Below, piece by piece: positions 35,362 to 43,619 of a stretch of 64,000 nucleotides of DNA (within the stretch, counting starts at the first letter, position 1; the number at the start of each line of letters is the position of its first letter). A program made the translations under genes and the position numbers. This stretch comes from CPC320 sp002336405 (GTDB lineage: Bacteria > Pseudomonadota > Alphaproteobacteria > Rhodobacterales > Rhodobacteraceae). Under the pieces are notes generated by a model. It saw only the letters and a list, made by a program, of their open reading frames with translations, was not told the DNA's origin and ran no database searches. Where the stretch lies: NCBI GenBank assembly GCA_949372595.1, contig CASIAN010000004.1, positions 18,045 through 82,044 of the forward strand. The letters are read 5' to 3'.

Positions 35362-35403
35362 GCCGCGATTAAAATCAAACTACATATTGATCTTAATCGC
35401 GGC
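35362..35403. repeat. 42-base imperfect palindrome upstream of purL
   Basis: GCCGCGATTAA (35362-35372) matches TTAATCGCGGC (35393-35403) exactly, and inside these arms ATCAA (35374-35378) matches TTGAT (35387-35391), with single unpaired bases between and an 8-base loop. No T-run follows. It could be a binding site for a dimeric regulator, an RNA hairpin in the purL leader, or a bidirectional stem. Confidence 0.75.
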
Positions 35404-35585
35404 CAAAACCGGCGCATAACTTGGACAATTGCCAAAACGCGGTCACCGTACCGCCTGACCTTATAAACGCCCTTCAGAGCAAGGAAACCCATCCCAAGCG
35501 CAGATCAAGCCACCCTGCCCCTTCCATGCCTGCGCGCATTGTCTTATGACGGACGCTGTAGATGCCATGGGAGCAACACCAAACT

Positions 35586-37745
35586 ATGACCCAACCCGCC
35601 ATTACTGAAGATCTGATTGCCGCTCATGGATTGAACCCCGACGAATATGCCGAAATCATCCGTTTACTGGACCGTGAACCCAGCTTTACCGAACTGGGCA
35701 TATTCTCTGCGATGTGGAACGAACACTGCTCGTATAAATCGTCCAAGCGTTGGTTGCGAACCTTGCCAACAACCGGCCCTCAGGTGATTTGCGGCCCCGG
35801 CGAGAACGCAGGCGTGGTAGATATAGGCGATGGGCAGGCCGTGGTCTTTAAAATGGAAAGCCACAACCACCCGTCCTATATTGAACCCTACCAGGGGGCG
35901 GCAACCGGCATGGGCGGCATCTTACGCGATGTATTCACAATGGGCGCACGTCCAATCGCAGCGATGAATTCGCTGTCTTTCGGTGCCACGGACCATCCCA
36001 AGACAAAGCAATTGGTGCACGGGGTGGTTTCAGGCATTGGTGGTTATGGCAATTGCTTTGGCGTGCCGACCGTTGGCGGTGAGGTTCGGTTTGATCCAGC
36101 CTACAACGGTAATTGTCTGGTCAATGCGTTTGCGGCGGGTCTGGCTGATTCTGATAAGATTTTTTATTCTGCGGCCTCGGGTGTCGGCATGCCTGTGGTG
36201 TATCTGGGTGCCAAGACCGGCCGAGACGGTGTTGGTGGTGCCACAATGGCCAGCGCCGAGTTTGACGATACGATTGAAGAGAAACGCCCCACAGTGCAGG
36301 TCGGCGATCCATTTACCGAAAAGCGCTTGATGGAGGCCTGTCTGGAATTGATGCAAACCGGTGCGGTGATCTCGATTCAGGATATGGGCGCCGCAGGACT
36401 GACCTGTTCGGCGGTTGAGATGGGCGACAAGGGCAATCTTGGTGTGCATCTTATTTTGGAAAATGTCCCCGTCCGCGAGGCCAATATGACGGCCTATGAA
36501 ATGATGTTGTCGGAATCCCAAGAACGCATGCTAATGGTGCTGGACCCAGACAAAGAAGCCGTGGCCAAAGCCGTGTTTGACAAATGGGATCTGGATTTTG
36601 CCATTGTCGGACACACGCTTGCCGAAGACCGTTTTGTCATTGAACTGAACGGCAAGATCGAGGCTGATCTGCCCCTAAAGGCCCTGTCGGGCACCGCGCC
36701 TGAGTATGATCGGCCCTGGGTGGAAACCCCGGCCGCCAACGAATTGGCCAGTGTGCCACAAATTGATCCCATCGACGGTCTAAAGGCGCTTTTGAACAGC
36801 CCCAATTACGCCGCAAAAAATTGGGTCTACGACCAGTACGACAGCACCGTAATGGCCGATACCATGCGCGCGCCAGGCTTGGGTGCGGGCATCGTACGGG
36901 TGCACGGCAGCGAAAAATCATTGGCTTTCACCAGTGATGTCACCCCGCGTTACGTTCAGGCCAATCCCTTTGAAGGGGGCAAGCAAGCGGTAGCAGAAGC
37001 CTATCGCAATCTGATTTCCGTGGGGGCAAAACCATTGGCCACCACGGATAATATGAATTTTGGCAATCCTGAAAAGCCAGAAATCATGGGCCAGTTTGTT
37101 GGAGCAATCAAGGGCATTTCTGAAGCCGTCACAGCATTGGATATGCCCATCGTCTCTGGCAATGTCTCTTTGTATAACGAAACAGACGGCACCGCCATAC
37201 TGCCCACGCCAACCATCGGCGCGGTTGGCCTGATCGCCGCCGGACAGGACCCAATCGACGGGGTGGCCCGCGATGGCCACATTGCTTTGCTTATCGGGCA
37301 CAGTGGGGGTCACTTGGGCCAATCTGCGTTGCTTGCCGAGGTATTTAACCGCACCGATGGGGATGCTCCTTATGTTGATCTGAGCGCTGAACAGCGCAAC
37401 GGTCAGTTTATTCTCGACAACCGCGACAACATCCGCGCCTGTACCGATCTGTCAGACGGCGGACTGGCGCTGGCCGCCTTTGAGATGGCCGAGGCCGGCG
37501 ATGTTGGTGTTTTGCTTGATACCGAAGACTGTGCGCAGCTATTCGGCGAAGACCAAGCGCGCTATCTGGTGGCGTGTAACTTTGATCAGGCCGAGGCGCT
37601 GATGATTGCCGCCGGTCAGCACGATGTCACGATTTCAAGCATTGGTCGTTTTTCAGGGCAAACCGTAAAGTTTGGCAGCAGCGAGGCGCCTCTGGACGAG
37701 ATGCGCGCGATCTATAACGCAACGTTTTGTGACCTGTTCACTTGA
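35586..37745 (+). CDS. purL: Phosphoribosylformylglycinamidine synthase, PurL subunit
   Basis: PurL, with PurQ and PurS, converts FGAR to FGAM in purine synthesis. The 719-residue protein is the small-type PurL. It starts at the ATG at 35586 (MTQPAITEDLIAAHGLNPDE), as in homologues; the in-frame ATG at 35562 would add eight residues. Markers are WNEHCSYKSSKRWL, FKMESHNHPSYIEPYQGAAT, GGILRDVFTMGARPIAAMNS, and in the second half FTSDVTPRYVQANPFEGGKQ and GNVSLYNET. The glutaminase subunit is encoded elsewhere. bolA follows after 66 bases. Confidence 0.96.
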   Translation: MTQPAITEDLIAAHGLNPDEYAEIIRLLDREPSFTELGIFSAMWNEHCSYKSSKRWLRTLPTTGPQVICGPGENAGVVDIGDGQAVVFKMESHNHPSYIEPYQGAATGMGGILRDVFTMGARPIAAMNSLSFGATDHPKTKQLVHGVVSGIGGYGNCFGVPTVGGEVRFDPAYNGNCLVNAFAAGLADSDKIFYSAASGVGMPVVYLGAKTGRDGVGGATMASAEFDDTIEEKRPTVQVGDPFTEKRLMEACLELMQTGAVISIQDMGAAGLTCSAVEMGDKGNLGVHLILENVPVREANMTAYEMMLSESQERMLMVLDPDKEAVAKAVFDKWDLDFAIVGHTLAEDRFVIELNGKIEADLPLKALSGTAPEYDRPWVETPAANELASVPQIDPIDGLKALLNSPNYAAKNWVYDQYDSTVMADTMRAPGLGAGIVRVHGSEKSLAFTSDVTPRYVQANPFEGGKQAVAEAYRNLISVGAKPLATTDNMNFGNPEKPEIMGQFVGAIKGISEAVTALDMPIVSGNVSLYNETDGTAILPTPTIGAVGLIAAGQDPIDGVARDGHIALLIGHSGGHLGQSALLAEVFNRTDGDAPYVDLSAEQRNGQFILDNRDNIRACTDLSDGGLALAAFEMAEAGDVGVLLDTEDCAQLFGEDQARYLVACNFDQAEALMIAAGQHDVTISSIGRFSGQTVKFGSSEAPLDEMRAIYNATFCDLFT

Positions 37746-37811
37746 TCTGGTGGCTTGCAGGTCACAGATGTGACGTCTACTGTTGCCTCACAAACCACTA
37801 GGAACACCGCC

Positions 37812-38063
37812 ATGGCCATAGAAGCCAAAGAAATAGAAGACCTGATACGCGCGCAATTTCCAACAGCCAGCATAACGATCACTGATTTGGCGGGTGACGG
37901 AAATCACTATTCAGCCGAGGTGATCGACGAGAGCTTTCGCGGTAAAAACCGCGTGCAGCAGCAACGCGCTGTCTATGCCGCTTTAAAAAACCAGATGGAG
38001 GGCTCAAACGGTCAGTTGCATGCGCTGGCCCTGACGACCAAAGCCCCAGAGACAACCGACTAA
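37812..38063 (+). CDS. bolA: BolA family protein
   Basis: The 83-residue protein starts at the ATG at 37812; the longer frame back to 37755 has no homologous sequence. It has the BolA fold signature HYSAEVIDESFRGKNRVQQQ and RAVYAAL. BolA proteins bind [2Fe-2S] clusters together with CGFS glutaredoxins and help deliver or sense iron-sulphur clusters. The next gene is just such a glutaredoxin, 11 bases downstream, which supports the pairing. Confidence 0.94.
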   Translation: MAIEAKEIEDLIRAQFPTASITITDLAGDGNHYSAEVIDESFRGKNRVQQQRAVYAALKNQMEGSNGQLHALALTTKAPETTD

Positions 38064-38074
38064 AGGAAAATCCC

Positions 38075-38437
38075 ATGACAGACGCAAAAACCGAAATTGA
38101 ACAGACCGTAAAAGATCATGATGTGGTTTTATTCATGAAAGGCACCAAAGCCATGCCACAATGCGGGTTTTCTTCGCGCGTGGCCGGGGTGCTCAATTAT
38201 ATGGCAATCGACTATCAAGACGTCAACGTGCTGGCCGATGATCAAATCCGCCAAGGTATCAAAGATTATTCCGATTGGCCGACGGTGCCACAGCTTTATG
38301 TGAAAGGCGAATTCGTCGGGGGCTGTGATATTATTACCGAAATGACCCTGTCGGGCGAGTTGGACACTTTGTTGGGCGACAACGCTATTACCTTTGACAA
38401 AGAGGCTGCCGATAAAATCCGTGAGGCAAATGGCTAA
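38075..38437 (+). CDS. grxD: Monothiol (CGFS) glutaredoxin Grx4
   Basis: The 120-residue protein carries the active site KAMPQCGFSSRVAGVLN (CGFS at about residues 29-32), WPTVPQLYVKGEFVGGCDII and the glutathione-binding TVP and GGCD segments. CGFS glutaredoxins bind a [2Fe-2S] cluster as a dimer or with BolA and act in cluster trafficking and iron regulation. AAAGGA lies before the ATG. Confidence 0.96.
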   Translation: MTDAKTEIEQTVKDHDVVLFMKGTKAMPQCGFSSRVAGVLNYMAIDYQDVNVLADDQIRQGIKDYSDWPTVPQLYVKGEFVGGCDIITEMTLSGELDTLLGDNAITFDKEAADKIREANG

Positions 38438-38451
38438 AGCGATGTCGTGAT

Positions 38452-38500
38452 GTGCGCATTTGCGCACGGATGATAGGCTGAATGCGGGCGCAAGCCCGCA
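38452..38500 (+). terminator. Two successive hairpins after grxD
   Basis: GTGCGCA/TGCGCAC (38452-38467, two-base spacer) is followed by TGCGGGC/GCCCGCA around a GCAA tetraloop (38483-38500). The second hairpin is very stable. No T-run follows, so termination would be of the Rho-assisted or imperfect type. They lie within 65 bases of the grxD stop and probably mark the end of purL-bolA-grxD. Confidence 0.6.
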
Positions 38501-38798
38501 ACCGGACATTTGCTCGCTGGTTTTGGTGCAAACAGTAAATATGTAGCCACGAACGGCCGAAGCCTTACGGGTTCTGCCTGCGCCCTTATAACGCCACCTC
38601 TCCTACTTTCTGTGGGTGGATATTTTATAGGGTGCCACACAGCATCATAAACCGGTTTTTTTGATATCTCGCTTTGGTTTGAGCTTTTTCCACAATAGGG
38701 TTAGAATTCAAAAACGGCACTTAGACGCACGTTCTCACGCCTTGTTAGCAAACCTATCAAATGTCGGATTTGACAGCGACCAATTGGAAGGTAAAATT

Positions 38799-39644
38799 TT
38801 GACCGGTCTGGTATTTATCGCAGTCATAGGCGCTGGTGTTCTGCATGCTGCATGGAATGCTTTGGTCAAAGGAAGTACGGACAAGGCACTTAGTATGGGC
38901 GCAGTCGTGATTGGACATGTGCCGATCGCTGCCATCATCTTGCCCGTTGTGCCCATGCCTGAGGTTGCGAGCTTGCCGTATCTGTTCAGCGGCATCGCAC
39001 TGCATTTAGGCTATCAAATTTTCTTGCTCAAATCCTATCAAACAGGTGACTTAACACAAGTGTATCCAATTGCTCGTGGCTCTGCGCCATTGATTGTTGC
39101 ATTGTTTTCACTGACGATTCTTGGGGTGCAACTCTCGGGCACTGAGCTGCTGGCAATCGCGATTATTGGCGCTGGAATAATCAGCCTTGCGATGGTTCGG
39201 CGATCTGACGGACAGGTAAACCGCAAAGCAGCGGTTTTGGCTGGTATTACGGGCCTATTTATAGCGTCCTATTCTTTGGTTGACGGTCTTGGTGCGCGTA
39301 TCGCTGGAACATCGCTTGGGTTTTATTGCTGGCTTGCAGTTGGAAACGGCACACTTATGGCGCTGTATCTTCTTTGGAAATCCCCAAAAACGCTCTGGTC
39401 TATCCCGCGTCGTGGAATGCGTGTCATGGCGATTGGTGGCACAACATCTTTTGTCGCCTACGCGTTGGTGACTTGGGCATTTACACAGGCTCCAATCGCT
39501 CTTGTCACTGCGTTGCGTGAGACGAGCATCGTCTTTGTTTTGCTCATCGGGGTCTTTGTTCTGAAAGAGCGGCTGAGCCTTTTAAAGGTATTTGCGACGA
39601 TGACCACCTTGCTTGGCGCTGCCTTGCTGCGATACGCCAAATAA
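38799..39644 (+). CDS. EamA/DMT family transporter (TTG start)
   Basis: The 281-residue protein has about ten hydrophobic segments in two EamA repeats, starting with LVFIAVIGAGVLHAAWNALV and including PLIVALFSLTILGVQL and the second repeat from VLAGITGLFIASYSLVDGL to the end, GVFVLKERLSLLKVFATMTT. These transporters export or import small metabolites; the substrate is unknown. A TTG at 38799 is chosen because GGAAGG lies exactly seven bases upstream and translation begins at the first membrane helix; the longer frame from 38661 gives a non-hydrophobic tail. Confidence 0.87.
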   Translation: MTGLVFIAVIGAGVLHAAWNALVKGSTDKALSMGAVVIGHVPIAAIILPVVPMPEVASLPYLFSGIALHLGYQIFLLKSYQTGDLTQVYPIARGSAPLIVALFSLTILGVQLSGTELLAIAIIGAGIISLAMVRRSDGQVNRKAAVLAGITGLFIASYSLVDGLGARIAGTSLGFYCWLAVGNGTLMALYLLWKSPKTLWSIPRRGMRVMAIGGTTSFVAYALVTWAFTQAPIALVTALRETSIVFVLLIGVFVLKERLSLLKVFATMTTLLGAALLRYAK

Positions 39645-39926
39645 ACTGACCATGTCGATGTCAGCGCAAAAATCGCGAGAGCCGGCAAAGATAGCCATAC
39701 ATAACCACCGAATATCAGCTCAGAACCTCTCTAACCGACCTTGTGAAATGCGGTGAACGGCAGCAGGTGTAAAAGAGGAAAAACCTTCGACAATCGCTGT
39801 GTTTTTGGCACGATTTTGGTGGCATAAAACCAGATAGGGTCACCTAGCTCTGCAAACCGGCCTTTGCCGCGCGTCCTTCCGGTCTGGAATACCAAGCAGG
39901 ATCTTTTTTTAACTGCAAACTTCGCG

Positions 39927-40343
39927 TTACCCATCTCGTCCGGGTTCGTCTGGATTGCTCGAGAACAATGCGATTTTGTTCCCGTGAGGGTCGCGAAGGT
40001 AGCCAACATAAAAGTGAGGTCCATAGGCGTCACGAAAGCCCGGTTGGCCCGCGTCAAAACCACCTGCGGCAAGCGCGGCGGAATGAAGATCACGCACCTG
40101 TTTTTGACTGCGCGCGTCAAATGCCGTCATAGTACCGTTCCCAGCCAAAGCCGGACGTCCATCAAAGGGTGATTTCACGTAGAAATCGGGAAGAACGGGT
40201 GACTGCCCCGGCTCTACGGGCAGCATGTAACTTAGATCACCGTGGAACCTTTTCAGGCCATAACCAAGGGCTGGCAGGAACGCGGAATAAAACCGTTCCG
40301 CGCAAATAATGTCATCAGCACCAACGGTGACATAGGCAATCAT
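39927..40343 (-). CDS. VOC (glyoxalase/bleomycin resistance) family protein
   Basis: The 138-residue protein has the vicinal-oxygen-chelate fold pattern: MIAYVTVGADDIICAERFYS with DALG-like FLPALGY, FYVKSPFDGRPALAGNGTM, and the end YVGYLRDPHGNKIALFSS with the metal-binding glutamate position changed toward the KIAL pattern. The ATG at 40343 has AAGGA nine bases upstream, better placed than for the ATG three codons earlier. The substrate is unknown. About 280 bases without a supported gene separate it from the transporter. Confidence 0.88.
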   Translation of the reverse strand: MIAYVTVGADDIICAERFYSAFLPALGYGLKRFHGDLSYMLPVEPGQSPVLPDFYVKSPFDGRPALAGNGTMTAFDARSQKQVRDLHSAALAAGGFDAGQPGFRDAYGPHFYVGYLRDPHGNKIALFSSNPDEPGRDG

Positions 40344-40591
40344 TCTATGCATTCCTTTTCCGAAGTTTGGTTATGAGCGCAAGTTTACCACAATTCGGGC
40401 ACACAAACACACAATATGGACCAATAGCCTCATTATGAGGCGTCATGCGTGCGGAGCCAGCCCCATCAAAAACGTGCCAACTGCAGACACTCCTTGGCGG
40501 TGTATCGCATAACTATGCGTCCAACATTTCAGGAAGAAACCGATCGGTCCGGTCCCGGATTTCCTGACGCACTTAAACGCCGCTGCCCAAT

Positions 40592-40792
40592 TTACGCCAA
40601 GACTTTGCCAACGGCTTGGCCAAGCGCTGCGTCAGTGTTTTCACTACATGTCTCTTCAAAAACACAGGAAAGCGTGCAACCGCGCAACCAACTTGAAATC
40701 ACAAATGGATGCGAAAGAGTTTTCGGTCCCGTTTCTGCATGATAAACTTTCGGGACAGCTGCGTTTTTATTCATTGATTTCAATACAGCCAT
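40592..40792 (-). pseudogene. Phosphotransferase (APH-like) gene fragment
   Basis: The minus-strand frame of 66 codons reads MAVLKSMNKNAAVPKVYHAE, then HPFVISSWLRGC and ALGQAVGKVLA. This is the pattern of the nucleotide-binding N-lobe of aminoglycoside-phosphotransferase-like kinases (vLkal..-vPkvy...pf.vmewl.G...la..la). The catalytic HxD and DxD parts that should follow are absent, and the frame stops. It is a remnant if the match is right. The similarity is short and was judged by eye. Confidence 0.4.
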
Positions 40793-41090
40793 TCCTTGGG
40801 GCTTGTATCGTTACGACGCAGTATCATACAAAAAGCTAGATCGTTCTTCTATCCAGTGAGGGAAACGCGGCAGTTTGAACTAATGCCGCCGTGTTCGATA
40901 AGATGGTAGGATTGGACAGAATTTTCGAGAAATCCTGAGGTAAAGACTTTTTCTATTCGTCTTTTGCGAGACGCACATAATCGAAACGTCTTGGTATCGA
41001 CATGCTTCAGCTTCCTATGCCTGATCACTTCAAATTATCAAAATCACAACAGCAAGGCAAACTCATCAAAGCGTTATTTTTAAGCAGCAT

Positions 41091-41159
41091 CGTCAGTTGG
41101 GTAAGAGTGGCTTAACCGTTAGCGCAATTGGGCTGGGCAGTTGGGTAGAAATCGGCAAT
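41091..41159 (+). pseudogene. Aldo/keto reductase N-terminal remnant
   Basis: The 23 codons RQLGKSGLTVSAIGLGSWVE plus IGN are almost the standard beginning of an aldo/keto reductase (YRxLGkSGLkVSalGLGsW). There is no start codon in front and the frame leaves the family pattern near 41160, where the opposite strand begins to read as a short-chain dehydrogenase. Only the first beta-strand region has survived. Confidence 0.7.
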
Positions 41160-41393
41160 ACGCCCACCGATTTTGAGCAGCTTGAACAAGTGCGGATAAA
41201 TTATTCCCGTTCAGATTGAATCCTGCACCGCCAAACCACCAAGGCCTGTGTGGAGGGATTCGCCATTTCCCGAAGACAAAAGAATGCCAGCTATAAACCC
41301 ATCTTATGCAAATCGACGTGCTGCATCGGCGGCCATTCCGCTATCACCTGCTGTCATAAGAGCTACTTTTTCTACTGATATATGCGCCATCAT
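41160..41393 (-). pseudogene. Short-chain dehydrogenase/reductase, broken N-terminal part
   Basis: From the ATG pair at 41393 the minus strand reads MMAHISVEKVALMTAGDSGM followed by AADAARRFA, a Rossmann glycine motif (TAGxSGMG) with the last glycine replaced. A TAA stop at 41306-41304 interrupts it; past the stop the same frame continues as DGFIAGILLSSGNGESL, fitting the second strand. A frameshift near 41219 then leads into NNLSALVQAAQNRWA, the helix before the NAG motif, where it ends at the junction with the aldo/keto reductase scrap. It begins 86 bases from the decayed LysR gene on the other strand. Confidence 0.72.
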
Positions 41394-41478
41394 GACTGAT
41401 TAATGATATTATGAGCCCATAATTTAGTATATTCGAATTTGAATTAATTTTTCATGACGCCAGAAATACTATTGCCAT

Positions 41479-42277
41479 ATAGTATCTCTTTCGCCCCTCA
41501 CTGGGCTTCGAGCCTTTGATGATGGGAGGCGTCGTCCGAGTTTCCGTGCAGCGCTGGATGAAATCGGCGATACTCAAGGAGGCGCGGTACAGCAAGTACG
41601 CCAACGTGAAACGCATCTTAGACAAACACTCTTTTGACAGGTCACCAGAAGGATTGGCCCCTACTCCCGTCTGCCTGAGTTATCACGACAGGATCGCAGG
41701 TGCATTTACTGAACTGCGTTTGGCGACAGCGCCGCTTAAACCTGAACCCGGCAAGGTTTTGACCAGCGTTACACCCACCTTTGTTTCCAAATGGCTTATC
41801 CCAAAGCTGCCAGACTTTGCTAGCGAACCGCCTGACATCGATTTGCGTATCCGTGCGACCAAAAAACTATCCAGTTTTCACAGCGACGATATGGATCTTG
41901 CTGTTCGTCAGGGTTATTCCCCGTTTAGCGCGGGCTTAAATTCACCCCCCTTATTCAAACAAGACCTGATTGCTCTTGCCGCTCCAAAACTGTTGAAGGG
42001 TATGCATTTTCCAATCATTCTAGCAGCGCTATCGGCCTTGCCGAAGGTCCATGACAGGCACAATCTCTGGCCAGACGAGTTCGCTGATTTGGGTATAGCG
42101 GATAAAAACAAGGGTGATCTTAGGCTCAGTCAAACGGCCTTCGCTGTGAATGTGGCCAGCTTTGGACAGCGCAGCGCTTTGGTAAGTCACTTTCTCGTCT
42201 CCAGTGACCTTGCTGCGGGAAACCCTAAAAAGATAAAGGCTTTGCAGACCTTACTGCACATAATTTCCACCTTTTAG
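41479..42277 (+). pseudogene. LysR-family regulator (GcvA-like), frameshifted and without start
   Basis: From about 41479 one frame reads the helix-turn-helix: LTGLRAFDDGRRRPSFRAAL, DEIGDTQGGAVQQVRQRETH and LRQTLF, ending in TGA at 41635-41637. A second frame takes over at once (SPEGLAPTPV) and gives a nearly full substrate-binding domain: LTSVTPTFVSKWLIPKLPDF, PPDIDLRIRATKKL, MDLAVRQGYSP, QTAFAVNVASFGQRSALVSH. The original start codon is not visible; the expected position reads ATAGTA. The C-terminus also drifts after DLAAGN. A free-standing 253-codon frame from 41516 exists, but its first 40 residues are out of the family frame, so I call it a pseudogene. Confidence 0.8.
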
Positions 42278-42481
42278 TTCAGCGTAAAGCTGTCCCAAAT
42301 ATAGCCATCAATACAGCTTGTCATGGCTACATCGCGGGCCAAGCAGGTGGATTAGAGGTTCTGAGCAAACCATACACGGAGCGTATTTGCCCCAATGCAG
42401 CAGCCCCCCCCTTTTGGACTGCACTGCCACCATGAACATGGCGATCTTTACCGAGCCGGAACCGACTTAGCTTGCACCGCA
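42278..42481. other. Gap between decayed lysR and zapA
   Basis: A 204-base stretch with no supported gene. It includes a run of eight C near 42406, and no terminator for zapA was recognised. Confidence 0.4.
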
Positions 42482-42877
42482 CTAACGCTCGGCACGTCTT
42501 CGCCGCTCGATCATATCCGCCAGCGCCTCAGCTTCATCAGCAATATCGGCAAAAGCCATTGCCGCGCCCTCGGATACGGGTTCTGCGCTCGCGCTACCCG
42601 TGCCACGTCGTCGTCGCAGATCATGCAGCTTCGCTTGGGTCTCTTCCAATGCGGCCTCTGCCGTCTTGACCCGCTCCTCCAGTCCCGAGGTGCGATCAGC
42701 CAGCATCAACCCGGCCATCAACAGCATCCGGGCTTCCGGCAAGCGGCCCATATGCTTGGCTAAAATCTCGGTCTCGGTGTCGATCATTTTTGCGGCTTTT
42801 TGTAAGTGGGCCTCTTCGCCTTGTGCACAGGCCACGTCAAAGCTGCGTCCACCAATGTTGACTTGGATTTCTGGCAT
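42482..42877 (-). CDS. zapA: Cell division protein ZapA
   Basis: ZapA binds FtsZ and cross-links protofilaments in the Z-ring. The 131-residue protein starts with the globular ZapA head (MPEIQVNIGGRSFDVAC, then LQKAAKMIDTETEILAK) followed by the helical stalk (EARMLLMAGLMLADRTSGLE). The C-terminal 40 residues are charged and possibly flexible. Its ATG overlaps the stop of the upstream coiled-coil gene (TAATG), so the two proteins are probably made together. It is transcribed away from transketolase. Confidence 0.93.
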   Translation of the reverse strand: MPEIQVNIGGRSFDVACAQGEEAHLQKAAKMIDTETEILAKHMGRLPEARMLLMAGLMLADRTSGLEERVKTAEAALEETQAKLHDLRRRRGTGSASAEPVSEGAAMAFADIADEAEALADMIERRRRAER

Positions 42878-43419
42878 TACAGGCTCTCCTCAAATCCAGC
42901 ACCGCTTGAGCCGGTTTTCTGCAACAATACATTCAGCGATGTGATGACCACCTGCGCTTCGGCCTGATCCGCACTGCGAGCCGCATGCAACGACACAATC
43001 TCTTCCATCATCGCTTTATTGATCAATTCCGCATCCGCGACCCCGGTTTCATTGGCGGTGCGCAGCGCATGATTGCTTTGACGGAGTTGTTCGTTGGCGA
43101 GGCGCAGTTTTTGCAGATCTTCATCAAGCTTGCGCATTGCCGATTGCTGTTTGCCGATATCGGCTTCAAGCTTGGTCAAAAACCCCTGCTGGCGCTCGCG
43201 CAGGCGGCGGACCCGTTGTTCAAGCTGTGCATTGGTGGATTGTTCTTCTGCCAATTCTGCATTTGCCTCTTGCACGTTTGATTGCAATTGGCTCACCTTG
43301 CTCTCAAGCTCATGCGCCACCGCGTTGGCCATTTGTGGAACAGGCTCGCTTTCAATACTTTTCCTTATCCGGTCCAGCGCCGTGGTGATCCGCCGTTCAG
43401 TCACATCTATTTGCGGCAT
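42877..43419 (-). CDS. Coiled-coil protein upstream of zapA, likely ZauP
   Basis: The 180-residue protein from the ATG at 43419 (MPQIDVTERRITTALDRIRK) is almost entirely coiled coil, from about residue 35 to 110 (ELESKVSQLQSNVQEANAEL, QRVRRLRERQQGFLTKLEAD). A longer frame to 43590 crosses the transketolase start. In Caulobacter a coiled-coil protein encoded just upstream of zapA, ZauP, works with ZapA to focus the Z-ring. Position, coupling (TAATG) and structure all fit a ZauP counterpart, but the sequence identity was not tested, so no symbol is given. Confidence 0.75.
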   Translation of the reverse strand: MPQIDVTERRITTALDRIRKSIESEPVPQMANAVAHELESKVSQLQSNVQEANAELAEEQSTNAQLEQRVRRLRERQQGFLTKLEADIGKQQSAMRKLDEDLQKLRLANEQLRQSNHALRTANETGVADAELINKAMMEEIVSLHAARSADQAEAQVVITSLNVLLQKTGSSGAGFEESL

Positions 43420-43619
43420 CGGATATCCATCCCCATTTTTGTCTAAATCGTACTCACCCGCGCCATGACGATTCGCAAGACGCTCAGCAAGGTTATAGAT
43501 TACTTTAAACAAAATAAATCTCTCTATGACTAGCAAACGGCGCCGAGCGTGGCTTGATCTTAGGTTTAAGGCTGTTATTGAGCATCTCATCAGTCATTCA
43601 TTTAAGGGATACCCGTATT

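Larger units (their letters stand above)
35053..35585. other. Gap between lysR and purL with two strong hairpins
   Basis: This 533-base stretch has no supported protein gene; the open frames in it run through a terminator. It contains a Rho-independent terminator at 35249-35277, preceded by a possible short transcript beginning with an AAAAGGAGC-like sequence near 35187, and a 42-base imperfect palindrome at 35362-35403. The purL promoter must lie in the right part. Confidence 0.6.
40344..41478. other. Region of decayed genes
   Basis: This 1.1-kb stretch has no intact gene. It holds a phosphotransferase-like fragment (minus, 40592-40792), an aldo/keto reductase start (plus, 41091-41159) and a broken short-chain dehydrogenase (minus, 41160-41393), each described separately. 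The stretches 40344-40590 and 40860-41080 show nothing I can assign, and AT content rises toward 41400-41480. Confidence 0.7.

Noticed and set aside
35207..35419. 70-codon frame between lysR and purL
   Set aside because: It runs straight through a strong terminator and has a poor start; the composition does not look coding.
39731..39934. Minus-strand frame MGNAKFAVKKRSCLV as a DUF2256 protein
   Set aside because: Only the first few residues resemble the family; the CxxCxRPFxWRKKW core is absent in any frame, so it is at most a scrap and probably chance.
42395..42763. 122-codon plus-strand frame with many His and Gln
   Set aside because: It is the antisense shadow of zapA.
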